A DNA stretch of 34,204 nucleotides, taken from Hyphomonas pacifica (lineage in GTDB: Bacteria > Pseudomonadota > Alphaproteobacteria > Caulobacterales > Hyphomonadaceae). The DNA lies in the NCBI RefSeq assembly GCF_000682675.1, contig NZ_AWFA01000027.1:1-34204 (forward strand), given 5' to 3'. How positions within the stretch are numbered: the stretch's first letter is position 1; the number at the start of each line of letters is the position of its first letter. The notes beneath the pieces were generated by a model. The model was not told the DNA's origin, did not search any database, and worked only from the letters and a program-made list of their open reading frames with translations. The position numbers were made by a program, and so were the translations under genes. Below are positions 1 to 7,424 of the stretch, one piece after another.

Positions 1-42
1 CCGCCATGCCGGGCAAAAGTGCTGGTGGAAACGTAGGTCCGT

Positions 43-828
43 TTAGCGAAACGTGAATTTGGCGGGGCGCTTCTGAAGGAATGCCTTGTGCCCGTCCTTG
101 AAGTCTTCATTCGTGAAGCCATTCAGGAACAGCGCGTTTGCCTCAGGTGTGGCATTGTCCCAGCCTTGGTTGACGCCTTCAAACATCTCCTTGATTGCGC
201 GGGTAGACCATTGCGAGACGGCACCAATTGCCTCGGCCATCTCATGTGCCGCCTTCAGTGAGTCACCCTTCGGCACCAGCCGGTTGATAAGCCCCATACG
301 GAAGGCTTCCTCACACTCGAACAGGCGTCCCGTCAGCAGAATGTCTTTCGCATGAGGCACTCCGACCACTTCCGCCAGGCGGCGCGTATCATCTGCTGGA
401 TAGACGATGCCCAGCCGCGCCGGTGTCACCGCAAAGCGCGAGCCCTCTGCCGCGATACGCAAATCCGTCGCTAGCGCCAGGCTGACTCCGCCGCCCACAC
501 AGGCTCCCTCAATGGCAGCGATCACAGGCTTCGGGCAATTGGCCAGACTGTTTACGGCGCGCGTAATTGTATCGGCAGAAGCCTGCGCCGTTTCCGCTGT
601 CGCGTAGATCACTTCGAATTCGGAAATGTCCGCCCCGGCAGCGAACGCCCCCGCTGTGCCACCATGCAGGATAATCACCTTGACCGCCTTCTCGGCAACC
701 GCCTGATCGACCAGGGCTGGGATGGCGTCCCACATGTCGGATGACAGGGCGTTGCGCTTCTCCGGTTTGTCCAGAATGATCTCGGCTGTTTCGTCATTGA
801 GTTTCAGGTAAATGGAAGATGACGTCAT
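43..828 (-). CDS. Enoyl-CoA hydratase/isomerase (crotonase) family protein with atypical active site
   Basis: A 261-residue crotonase-fold protein, the usual length for a single-domain member. The two oxyanion-hole segments are clear: AFAAGADISEF (about 61-71) and GACVGGGVSLALATDLRIA (108-126), and the C-terminus ends in the typical GHKAFLQKRPAKF helix. Compared with rat mitochondrial enoyl-CoA hydratase, the residue matching catalytic Glu144 is Ser116 and the one matching Glu164 is Pro136. It should therefore still bind an acyl-CoA thioester and stabilise an enolate, but classic syn-hydration is unlikely. The family also includes isomerases, decarboxylases and hydrolases that use other residues. 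The start is ATG, with AGAGG about 10 bases upstream. The gene is transcribed away from the divergent ATP-grasp gene across a 173-bp gap and has no co-directional partner in the window. The family is certain; the substrate cannot be told. Confidence 0.88.
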   Translation of the reverse strand: MTSSSIYLKLNDETAEIILDKPEKRNALSSDMWDAIPALVDQAVAEKAVKVIILHGGTAGAFAAGADISEFEVIYATAETAQASADTITRAVNSLANCPKPVIAAIEGACVGGGVSLALATDLRIAAEGSRFAVTPARLGIVYPADDTRRLAEVVGVPHAKDILLTGRLFECEEAFRMGLINRLVPKGDSLKAAHEMAEAIGAVSQWSTRAIKEMFEGVNQGWDNATPEANALFLNGFTNEDFKDGHKAFLQKRPAKFTFR

Positions 829-1001
829 TGCTGGGCCTCTGATCTGTTCGTATGGGCCGCCCCGATTTAGTCCAGAGGACCCTGTAGGGCCAGCCCCGAT
901 CTGGTTTCTGCTTCTGGCATGGCGATTGCCTTAGTGAATGCAGAGGGACAAGCAAAACAGCTTATCTTGTATTCTTATGGGATCGTGGGAGAGATCAGCC
1001 G

Positions 1002-2066
1002 GTGAACAATGGTAATATTCTGGTTGTAGCACATGGGGAAAAACGTGGGCGCTGCGTCCCGACAGGGGATGCCTTTCTGCGCCGGTTGGCCATGACAGAT
1101 AATCCGCTTCTAATGGACATTCGTATCCATCGTACCGGCACCGGCAAGCCGGACCTTACAAATGTATCCTTGGTGATCTTCTGGCTGGGAGACCCGCTGA
1201 AACAGAAATACCCGGAATGCTATCTGGAGGCCCTGGAGGTCGCGACGGCGGCCCAGGACGCGGGCATCAAGATCATCAATCATCCCGATGCGTTGAGCAT
1301 GACGACCAAATCACGTCAGGCCCATATCTGGCATGAGCATGATGTCCCAAGCGCCCGCGGGGTTGCCGTTCAGCATGCCAGCGAGCTGACCTCAGCGATT
1401 GAGCAAGTGGGGTTTCCCTGCCTGATGCGTAGCGATCAGGAGCACGCCCAGAGAAACGTGATCCGGATCACGTCCAAAAGCGATGCAGAGCGGGTGAATC
1501 TGGAGGCGCTTTTGCCAGCCGTAGTTCTGAAATGCTATGATGTACGCGATGAATACCGCAGTGTGGGCTGGGACAGTGATAGCCTGTTCTACCGCTTTCA
1601 CCACAAGGCCCGGGCCATTGTTTTTCAGGACCGTGTGATCGGCAGCCACCTGTTCTTTTCCAAGGATTGTATCGTCGGCCTGTCCAATTCCTTGTTCGCC
1701 CGCGAAGAGAGGCCGCGCCGGAATTTCGCGCGGCGCCTCGGCTATCACCGTCACTTGCTGAACGAGATGATCGGGCTGGACAAAAAGTATTTCGCCGAAG
1801 TGCCGAAAGGGCATGAGGAACTCGTCAAGGCGGTTGCCGTTATGGGACTGGACTTTGCCGCAGTGGACTACAGCCTTCGTCCGAATGGCTCGATCTTGAT
1901 CTGGGAAGCCAATCCCTATTTCTATCTGCCAGATGGCCGCGATAGCGTGTTGTCTGCCCAGCGTGATGCTGTCGCGCGGGTCAACCAGTCCTTTGACTGG
2001 ATTGCTGACAACATCGCACGTATGAAGGCAGACAGGCCTGCTCTCACAATCGTGTCTTCCCAATAG
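1002..2066 (+). CDS. ATP-grasp domain protein, substrate unknown
   Basis: A 354-residue protein starting at GTG, with GGGAGAG about 9 bases upstream; no in-frame ATG gives a better start. The C-terminal half has an ATP-grasp signature: DFAAVDYS followed by LIWEANPYFYLP, where Asp289, Glu302 and Asn304 are the expected metal-ATP ligands. A Lys in VVLKCYD (near 180) probably belongs to the nucleotide site. The N-terminal third (residues 1-90) resembles a Rossmann-like pre-ATP-grasp domain. ATP-grasp enzymes usually ligate a carboxylate to an amine or thiol through an acylphosphate. No peptide, cofactor or cell-wall gene lies beside it, so the substrate is unknown. It is monocistronic: a crotonase gene is divergent upstream and ychF converges downstream, 49 bases away. 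There is no signal peptide, so it should be cytosolic. Confidence 0.85.
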   Translation: MNNGNILVVAHGEKRGRCVPTGDAFLRRLAMTDNPLLMDIRIHRTGTGKPDLTNVSLVIFWLGDPLKQKYPECYLEALEVATAAQDAGIKIINHPDALSMTTKSRQAHIWHEHDVPSARGVAVQHASELTSAIEQVGFPCLMRSDQEHAQRNVIRITSKSDAERVNLEALLPAVVLKCYDVRDEYRSVGWDSDSLFYRFHHKARAIVFQDRVIGSHLFFSKDCIVGLSNSLFAREERPRRNFARRLGYHRHLLNEMIGLDKKYFAEVPKGHEELVKAVAVMGLDFAAVDYSLRPNGSILIWEANPYFYLPDGRDSVLSAQRDAVARVNQSFDWIADNIARMKADRPALTIVSSQ

Positions 2067-2115
2067 TCAGGGGTGGAGGTCACGTCAGGCAATTGCCCGG
2101 ACGGGGTCTCGCTGA

Positions 2116-3213
2116 CTAGACGTTGAAGCGGAAGTGTAGCACGTCGCCGTCTTGGACGACGTATTCCTTGCCCTCTGCGCGCATCTTGCCCGCATCCTTC
2201 GCGCCGTTCTCGCCGCCACAGGCAACATAGTCCTCAAACGCGATGGTTTCCGCACGGATGAAGCCGCGTTCAAAGTCTCCATGGATGACGCCGGCCGCTT
2301 TTGGCGCCGTCCAGCCTTCGCGGATCGTCCAGGCGCGGGCCTCTTTCGGGCCGACCGTGAAATAGGTTTGCAGGCCCAGCAGATTGTACCCGGTATGGAT
2401 CAGGCGGGTCAGGCCCGGCTCTTCCAGCCCCAGCGTTTCCAGATATTCGGCGCGGTCATCATCATCCAGCAGGGCCAGCTCGCTTTCGATCTGGGCGGAG
2501 ATGACGACACAGGCTGCGCCCTCCTCGGCGGCGCGTTCCACGACACGCTTGGAGTATTCATTGCCTTCTGCTGCGCTCTCTTCATCGACATTGGCCACGA
2601 ACAGGACGGGCTTTGACGTCAGCAGCTGCAGCATGTTCCAGGCCTTCATGTCGTCCTTGGAGACATCGGCGCGGCGAGCCGGGCGGCCTTCGACCAGTTC
2701 GGCCAGCGCCAAGTCAATCAGGGCGACCTGCGCCTTGGCTTCCTTGTCGCCGGAATTGGCTTTCTTGATGACACCTGCTTTGCGCTTTTCCAGGCTCTCA
2801 AGATCTGCCAGCATCAGCTCGGTCTCGACGACTTCATAGTCGGCGATCGGGTCCACCTTACCGCTGACATGCGTGATGTCATCATTCTCGAAACAGCGCA
2901 GCACATAGATGATGGCGTCCGTCTCGCGGATATTGGCCAGGAATTTGTTGCCCAGGCCTTCGCCCTTGGAGGCGCCCTCGACCAGGCCTGCAATGTCCAC
3001 GAAGTTCATGCGCGCGGGAATGATTTCCTTGGAGCCGGCAATCTCGGCCAGTTTCGCCAAGCGGGGCTCCGGCACGGCCACTTCGCCAACATTCGGCTCG
3101 ATCGTGCAGAAGGGATAGTTTGCCGCCTGCGCCGCTGCCGTCTGGGTCAGGGCGTTGAACAGAGTGGATTTGCCGACATTCGGCAGGCCCACGATGCCAC
3201 ATTTGAAGCCCAT
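2116..3213 (-). CDS. ychF: Redox-regulated ATPase YchF (Obg-family P-loop protein)
   Basis: A 365-residue protein of standard YchF/OLA1 length. It has the G1 loop GLPNVGKST (9-17), the TIEPNVG switch region (near 37-43), G3 as DIAGL (73-77), the glycine-rich [17 protein letters not shown] segment (76-92), and NVDE (208-211) in place of the GTPase NKxD motif. That substitution is why YchF prefers ATP to GTP. A coiled-coil insert lies near residues 130-190 and a TGS domain forms the C-terminus from about 281. YchF binds ribosomes and affects translation and stress responses. The start is well fixed: AGGAGG lies 6 bases upstream of the ATG. In many bacteria ychF follows pth; here no pth is visible, and the upstream neighbour (a TIR gene) is divergent. 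Confidence 0.97.
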   Translation of the reverse strand: MGFKCGIVGLPNVGKSTLFNALTQTAAAQAANYPFCTIEPNVGEVAVPEPRLAKLAEIAGSKEIIPARMNFVDIAGLVEGASKGEGLGNKFLANIRETDAIIYVLRCFENDDITHVSGKVDPIADYEVVETELMLADLESLEKRKAGVIKKANSGDKEAKAQVALIDLALAELVEGRPARRADVSKDDMKAWNMLQLLTSKPVLFVANVDEESAAEGNEYSKRVVERAAEEGAACVVISAQIESELALLDDDDRAEYLETLGLEEPGLTRLIHTGYNLLGLQTYFTVGPKEARAWTIREGWTAPKAAGVIHGDFERGFIRAETIAFEDYVACGGENGAKDAGKMRAEGKEYVVQDGDVLHFRFNV

Positions 3214-3359
3214 ATCGGCCTCCTCATAATTTATCTCGTCGCGCGAATACCCGGATTTCCAATCGAAAAACAGGCTGATTTATCGCCTTACAGCGGAATT
3301 GGGTGGAATTAGTAAGGTCTATGGGTATGCTTGGCGGGTTACATCAAGAGGTAACACGC

Positions 3360-4286
3360 ATGGCATATGATGTTTTCCTGGTCTCCGCGATAGAAGATCG
3401 CGACATGGCGAAGCTGGTTGCGCGCCGTTTGAGGTCATTAAAGTTCAAGGTCTGGTTCGATCAGAAGCAGACCGACAATACCTTTGACGCAAAAGATGCG
3501 CGCAATGCCGGCAATTCAGAGTCCATGCTGGTGATCTGGTCCGAGAATGCGGTGAAGAGTGACTGGGTACGCGCGGCGGCCTCTGTCGGCCATTCCCGGC
3601 CCGGCATGTTGGCGCAGGCGAGCCTCGACAAGACAATTCCCTACCAGCCCTTCAAGCAGGACAAGCGCTATTCGCTGGAGGGCATGACCTCTCGCAAGAC
3701 GCCGGAAGGCTTTTATCAGCTGATCGAGGAGCTGGGCAAACGCCAGAACCGGTCCGGTCTGCGTGAGTGGATGGGTTTGGGCTCCAAGGATGAGGAAGAG
3801 CGTGACGCCTGGCTTGAGGCTCACCCCGAAGACCCTCTGGCCATTGACGACAAGAAAAAGCGCGAGAAGGCCCTCGGCATCAAACCGCCTCCAGCAGCGG
3901 AGGCAGCAGGGGCTGCGGCACTGGCGGCAGCTTCCGTCAGGGCGCCGTCTTCCAAGTACAGCCAGGCCGCATCCAGCCGTCCGGTGACGAAAGCGACCGC
4001 ATCCCCTGCAAGTTCCAATGGCGGTGTGGCAGCCAAGGCGGAGGATCTCGGCATGGGCTGGGGCACGCTCGCGGCGGTGGGCGCGGCGATTGTGGTTATG
4101 TTCTTCATGAGCTGGGTTTTCCGGTCGCAGACCATTGCGCCCGCGACCACCCAGGCTGGTCTGCCAGCTGTAGGCAATGCCTACCGCCTGACCGAAGCCT
4201 GCCCGGCCGGACAGGTCCCCGCGTCCCTCATAAAGGTGCTGGAGCCAGGCCCGATTATCAATGATACGAAAGAGCCCGAGGAGTAG
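3360..4286 (+). CDS. Membrane-anchored TIR-domain protein, predicted catalytically inactive
   Basis: A 308-residue protein from the ATG at 3360, chosen because AAGAGG lies 8 bases upstream; an earlier in-frame ATG at 3303 has no comparable site. Residues 3-77 form a TIR domain: YDVFLVSAIEDRDMAKLVARRL, then KFKVWFDQ, then MLVIWSENAVKSDWV. The position of the NADase glutamate, four residues after the Trp (Glu642 in human SARM1, W-V-x-x-E), is Ala73 here (WVRAA), so NAD+ cleavage is not expected. A helical, charged stretch (about 115-175) is followed by an Ala/Pro/Ser-rich linker (175-228), one membrane helix (about 234-254) and a 50-residue tail. The TIR domain therefore probably faces the cytosol on a long tether. 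A scaffold or signalling role is an inference. The gene is not next to recognisable defence genes. The 3' end is 6 bases from the convergent thioesterase gene. Confidence 0.82.
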   Translation: MAYDVFLVSAIEDRDMAKLVARRLRSLKFKVWFDQKQTDNTFDAKDARNAGNSESMLVIWSENAVKSDWVRAAASVGHSRPGMLAQASLDKTIPYQPFKQDKRYSLEGMTSRKTPEGFYQLIEELGKRQNRSGLREWMGLGSKDEEERDAWLEAHPEDPLAIDDKKKREKALGIKPPPAAEAAGAAALAAASVRAPSSKYSQAASSRPVTKATASPASSNGGVAAKAEDLGMGWGTLAAVGAAIVVMFFMSWVFRSQTIAPATTQAGLPAVGNAYRLTEACPAGQVPASLIKVLEPGPIINDTKEPEE

Positions 4287-4292
4287 GCCTGC

Positions 4293-5081
4293 CTAGCCGA
4301 AGACCGCGATGGTTTGCCGCCCGATCATGATCGGCTCGCGGAGTCTGTTCCACAGCATCATGGACTGACTGCTATAGCCATCGCGCGATGTATCGGCGAT
4401 GTGGCGGGCCAGGAACCAGCCATAATCGGTCTGGATGTCGTCGGTCAGGAATTCCGCCATCCATGTCATGGAACTGATCCGCGCCGGGCCTGACAGCATG
4501 GAGAGCGCGGCAGGTGGCGGGGCGTCTGCGAGAGCCAGCACCGAAACCGCATCCGGCGTCAGCGCGTCATCCTTGTGGCGCATCCAGAGGGTTATGTCTC
4601 CCTCAGATGAGCCCGAGATGGGGCGGGAGCCAGCGGCGAGACGCATATTGAAGTGCCGCGTGAAAGCTGGGCGCATGGGGCTGTCGCCGAAGTAGCTTTC
4701 GGTCTCCTCCGGCTCAGTGACCTTGGGTGCGGACAGGTTGGCGAAGTCAAGTGCGGACTCGCGGCGCGCGCCGAAGGCGAAAATGGAGTCCGCTGCCACG
4801 CCATCACTGCCCGTCATCCGGACATTCACGAAGACCGTATTCTTGCCCTCGCGCAGAACAACAGCCTGGCAGATTACATCGCCAGAGACCGGACCGACAA
4901 ATGCAATCTGGGCAGAGCGTATGGGCCGGTCGCCAGCAAGGCGTTGCGCCGTCTGCAGGCACATCGCGCCGGTCAGGCCGCCATAGGTGGTGCGACCCTG
5001 CATCCAGTCTTCCGGAACGTGAAAGGTGAGCCGCGTATTGCCAGAAGCAGCCGCGCTGTTCATCAGCTCTTTGAAGTCCAT
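4293..5081 (-). CDS. Acyl-CoA thioesterase family protein (double hotdog)
   Basis: A 262-residue protein. The start at 5081 (MDFKELMN) is chosen because AAGAGGA sits 7 bases upstream; the reading frame runs on to an ATG at 5159, but that extension crosses the promoter described below. The N-terminal hotdog contains MQGRTTYGGLTGAMCLQTAQ (about 23-42), the usual long helix with a Gly-Gly turn. The C-terminal half resembles the second hotdog of TesB-like proteins, with IQTDYGWFLARHIADTSRDG (about 219-238) and a final strand REPIMIGRQTIAVF. It probably hydrolyses acyl-CoA to free acid and CoA in the cytosol; chain length cannot be predicted. A terminator separates it from the ferredoxin operon upstream, so it is its own transcription unit, with a palindrome inside its promoter. 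Confidence 0.85.
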   Translation of the reverse strand: MDFKELMNSAAASGNTRLTFHVPEDWMQGRTTYGGLTGAMCLQTAQRLAGDRPIRSAQIAFVGPVSGDVICQAVVLREGKNTVFVNVRMTGSDGVAADSIFAFGARRESALDFANLSAPKVTEPEETESYFGDSPMRPAFTRHFNMRLAAGSRPISGSSEGDITLWMRHKDDALTPDAVSVLALADAPPPAALSMLSGPARISSMTWMAEFLTDDIQTDYGWFLARHIADTSRDGYSSQSMMLWNRLREPIMIGRQTIAVFG

Positions 5082-5104
5082 CTTTCTATCCTCTTGCGCC
5101 GGGC

Positions 5105-5133
5105 AGGATAGTCGGGTTCCAAAAAGGAACCAA
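5105..5133 (-). promoter_or_regulatory. Predicted thioesterase promoter with operator-like palindrome in the spacer
   Basis: Read on the minus strand, TTGGTT (5128-5133) and TATCCT (5105-5110) are separated by exactly 17 bases. Within this promoter lies the perfect inverted repeat GGTTCC-TTTTT-GGAACC (5115-5131). An inverted repeat between the -35 and -10 boxes is a common repressor site. The start codon lies about 24 bases past the -10 box and has a good ribosome binding site. The regulator is not identifiable, and no transcription-factor gene is in the window. Confidence 0.5.
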
Positions 5134-5157
5134 TATCTATCCTTGCGGCATGCACCC

Positions 5158-5190
5158 AAAAAAATACGCCCCGGTTTGACGCGGAGCGTA
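5158..5190 (-). terminator. Rho-independent terminator of the ferredoxin operon
   Basis: On the minus strand TACGCTCCG pairs with CGGGGCGTA (9 pairs, one G-U) around an 8-base loop, followed directly by seven T. It lies 28 bases past the ferredoxin stop codon and upstream of the thioesterase promoter, separating the two units. Confidence 0.85.
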
Positions 5191-5217
5191 CTTTGAAATT
5201 GGAATGGTGGTCCGGAT

Positions 5218-5538
5218 CTAGTGCTGGCTTTCCGGCGTCGTCACGCGCAGGCCGTCGAGTTCATCAGACACAGTGATCTGGCAGGACAGGCGGGAGTTTT
5301 CCTGAACATTTTCAGCGAAGTCCAGCATGGATTTTTCCATTTCTTCCTGCTCGCCAACCTTGTCCATGAAGGCTTGGTCGACATAGACGTGGCAGGTGGC
5401 GCAGGCACAGGCACCGCCGCAATCGGCATCAATGCCGGGAATGGAGTTCTTCACGGCAGCTTCCATGACCGTTTCGCCGTTTTTGGCTTCAACGACGCGC
5501 TCGGTACCATCGTGGTCGATATAGGTGATTTTTGCCAT
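5218..5538 (-). CDS. Adrenodoxin-type [2Fe-2S] ferredoxin
   Basis: A 106-residue ferredoxin. Cys40, Cys46, Cys49 and Cys86 match the vertebrate/bacterial adrenodoxin spacing C-x5-C-x2-C-x36-C exactly; Cys44 is an extra cysteine in the loop. The acidic stretch around 64-78 ([14 protein letters not shown]) is the usual partner-docking helix. It carries single electrons from a reductase to a terminal oxidase, typically a cytochrome P450, or serves Fe-S assembly. The gene follows the FAD ferredoxin reductase gene by 17 bases on the same strand, so the pair is very likely one operon and one electron-transfer chain. No P450 or hsc/isc gene is in the window, which argues for a P450-type role but leaves the acceptor unknown. 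A strong terminator follows. Confidence 0.95.
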   Translation of the reverse strand: MAKITYIDHDGTERVVEAKNGETVMEAAVKNSIPGIDADCGGACACATCHVYVDQAFMDKVGEQEEMEKSMLDFAENVQENSRLSCQITVSDELDGLRVTTPESQH

Positions 5539-5555
5539 GGGCGGGTTTCTCTCCT

Positions 5556-6800
5556 TCAGGCTGCAGCAGCAGCGGCAATGTCTTTCATTGAGACTGTTGT
5601 ATCGCTAAGCGTATCCGGCTCAACCTTTGCGCCCATCATGATGAGCTTTTTTGAGGCCAGGAATTCCGGGGCACTGTTGACGGCATCTACAGCAATCAGT
5701 GTGCCATTCTTGAGGTAAAAGGCGGCGAACTTGCGCTCTTCAGGCGATCCGCGCAGCACGATCTGGTCATAGCCCTGGCTGAGGCCGGCAATCTGCAGCT
5801 TCAGATCATACTGGTCAGACCAGAACCAGGGACAGTCTTCCGGCGGCCGGGGCTTACCCAGAATGGCGGCAGCGGCGAGCTTTCCCTGCTCAATGGCATT
5901 ATGCACGCTTTCGAGACGCGAGGAGCGTCCATAATGGACCAGCGGACGGCTGGCGCAATCACCCGCCGCAAAGATGCGCGGGTCAGATGTGCGCGCGTCG
6001 CGGTCTACAAGAATGCCATTATTGCAGGCGATGCCGGCTTCATTGGCCAGCTCCTCATTTGGCAGGATGCCGATGCCGACCAGAACAAGATCGGCAGGCA
6101 GGGATGTGCCGTCTTCCAGAATGGCTGCCGTCACCTTGCCATCCTTGCCTTCAAGACGGGCGAGGCGGGCATTGGTGCGAATATCGACGCCTTGGCGACG
6201 ATGTTCGGCTTCATAGAATTCGCTCATGACCGGGCTGGTGACGCGGGCCAGCACACGAGGTGCCATTTCCAGAACAGTGGCGGACAGGCCCATCTGGCGC
6301 GCGACGGCAGCGGCTTCGAGGCCGATATAGCCTGCGCCGATGATGACGATATTGCGGCCTTCGATCATTTGCGGCTGGATACGCTCAACATCTGTCAGTC
6401 CGCGCAGATCGTGCACATTCTCGAGGTCTGCACCTTCCAGCGGCAGGCTGCGCGGGCGCGAGCCTGTCGCGATAACCAGCGCGTCATACTCAATATGCGC
6501 GCCATGGGCCATTTCAACGGTTTGGTTTTTGCGGTCGATACGAGTGGCCGGGGTCGACAGGATCAGTTCGACATTATTGTCTTCATACCAGGCCGCCGGC
6601 TTGAAGAAGAGGCGCTCTTCGGCGAACTCTCCTTTCATATAGGCCTTGGAAAGCGGTGGGCGCTGATAGGGCAGGGAGGGCTCATCTCCGATCAAGGTGA
6701 GGGCGCCTTCATAGCCGCCCATGCGGAGAGACTGGATAGCCTGCGCTCCCGCCTGGCCACCGCCTAAAATGACAATCTTGTTCGCGTCCGAAAGATCCAA
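5556..6800 (-). CDS. FAD-dependent ferredoxin reductase (putidaredoxin reductase-like)
   Basis: A 414-residue protein from a TTG start at 6800. It has an N-terminal FAD-binding GGGQAG (13-18), an NAD(P)H-binding GAGYIG (155-160), ATGSRPR (111-117) and the second FAD motif IFAAGDCA (276-283), then a C-terminal reductase domain. This matches putidaredoxin/rhodocoxin reductases, which pass electrons from NADH to a [2Fe-2S] ferredoxin; the ferredoxin gene follows immediately. Start choice: an in-frame ATG at 6815 gives five more residues but has no ribosome binding site and would lie only about 8 bases from the predicted transcription start, whereas TTG 6800 has GGAGG 6 bases upstream. The ATG cannot be excluded. 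The protein is cytosolic, with no signal peptide or membrane helix. Confidence 0.92.
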   Translation of the reverse strand: MDLSDANKIVILGGGQAGAQAIQSLRMGGYEGALTLIGDEPSLPYQRPPLSKAYMKGEFAEERLFFKPAAWYEDNNVELILSTPATRIDRKNQTVEMAHGAHIEYDALVIATGSRPRSLPLEGADLENVHDLRGLTDVERIQPQMIEGRNIVIIGAGYIGLEAAAVARQMGLSATVLEMAPRVLARVTSPVMSEFYEAEHRRQGVDIRTNARLARLEGKDGKVTAAILEDGTSLPADLVLVGIGILPNEELANEAGIACNNGILVDRDARTSDPRIFAAGDCASRPLVHYGRSSRLESVHNAIEQGKLAAAAILGKPRPPEDCPWFWSDQYDLKLQIAGLSQGYDQIVLRGSPEERKFAAFYLKNGTLIAVDAVNSAPEFLASKKLIMMGAKVEPDTLSDTTVSMKDIAAAAAA

Positions 6801-6829
6801 GCCTTCCCTCCCCATATTCGCTCGACGCC

Positions 6830-6859
6830 ATAATTCGTGACGCTAGCGTCATTTTTCAA
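6830..6859 (-). promoter_or_regulatory. Predicted ferredoxin reductase promoter with a 14-bp perfect palindrome
   Basis: On the minus strand TTGAAA (6854-6859) and AATTAT (6830-6835) are 18 bases apart. The spacer holds the perfect palindrome TGACGCTAGCGTCA (6838-6851). It is positioned to block RNA polymerase and would control the reductase-ferredoxin operon. It could also affect the divergent tsaE operon, whose start is about 105 bases away. The -10 match is weak; the palindrome is clear. Confidence 0.5.
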
Positions 6860-6956
6860 TTTTGTACGCCAATCTGCCTGCTGCGGCAAGACATGTCATC
6901 AAGCCATATGCCGCAGACACAACAGGAAAGGATGGCGTTTCCCCTCGCTGTTTTAT

Positions 6957-7424
6957 ATGTCTGCACTCATGGAGAAAACCTTTCATCTTGTCTCTGACGA
7001 GAAAACCCGTGACTTCGGGGCAGCTCTTGCAACCATTATGCGCGCCGGAGACGTGTTTGCGTTGCATGGAGGGCTGGGTGCCGGAAAAACGACGCTGACG
7101 CGTGGTCTGATCCAGTCTCTGCTGGGGGCGGATGAGGAGGTTCCCAGCCCGACCTATACTCTGGTCCAGATCTACGAGACGGATGCTTTCCCGATCTGGC
7201 ATTTTGACCTCTATCGCCTGGAAAGCCCGGAAGACCTGCACGAGTTGGGCTGGGATGAGACCGACCAGGGCGTTGCCATTCTGGAGTGGCCGGACAAGTC
7301 GGGCGATCAGCTGCCCGCCTGGCGTCTGGATATACATCTTGAGTTTGACGGCGACCAGCGGATTGTAAGGCTGGTGCCATGTGGCGAAGACTGGCAAACA
7401 CGGATTGATGACTTCCGATTCTAG
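6957..7424 (+). CDS. tsaE: tRNA threonylcarbamoyladenosine biosynthesis ATPase TsaE
   Basis: A 155-residue protein from ATG 6957; ATG 6969 (MEKTFHLVS) is almost as likely, because neither has a clear Shine-Dalgarno sequence. The P-loop GGLGAGKTTLTRG (about 38-50), SPTYTLVQIYE, HFDLYRL and ILEWPDK are the standard TsaE blocks. TsaE is the ATPase that, with TsaB and TsaD, transfers threonylcarbamoyl to A37 of ANN-decoding tRNAs. It is the first gene of the overlapping operon with amgK, murU, addB and addA; its last 17 bases overlap amgK. The operon is divergent from the ferredoxin reductase gene. Confidence 0.95.
   Translation: MSALMEKTFHLVSDEKTRDFGAALATIMRAGDVFALHGGLGAGKTTLTRGLIQSLLGADEEVPSPTYTLVQIYETDAFPIWHFDLYRLESPEDLHELGWDETDQGVAILEWPDKSGDQLPAWRLDIHLEFDGDQRIVRLVPCGEDWQTRIDDFRF

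Noticed and set aside
2088-2097. GGCAATTGCC palindrome between the ATP-grasp and ychF genes
   Set aside because: Short, without a T run on either side, so neither a convincing terminator nor an operator between convergent genes.
3303-3359. Upstream extension of the TIR gene to ATG 3303
   Set aside because: The extra 19 residues do not belong to the TIR fold, and the AAGAGG site points to ATG 3360.
3360-5081. The TIR gene as part of a new antiphage system with its neighbours
   Set aside because: The catalytic glutamate is missing, the neighbours (ychF, thioesterase) are on the opposite strand with separate promoters, and no effector or sensor partner is visible.
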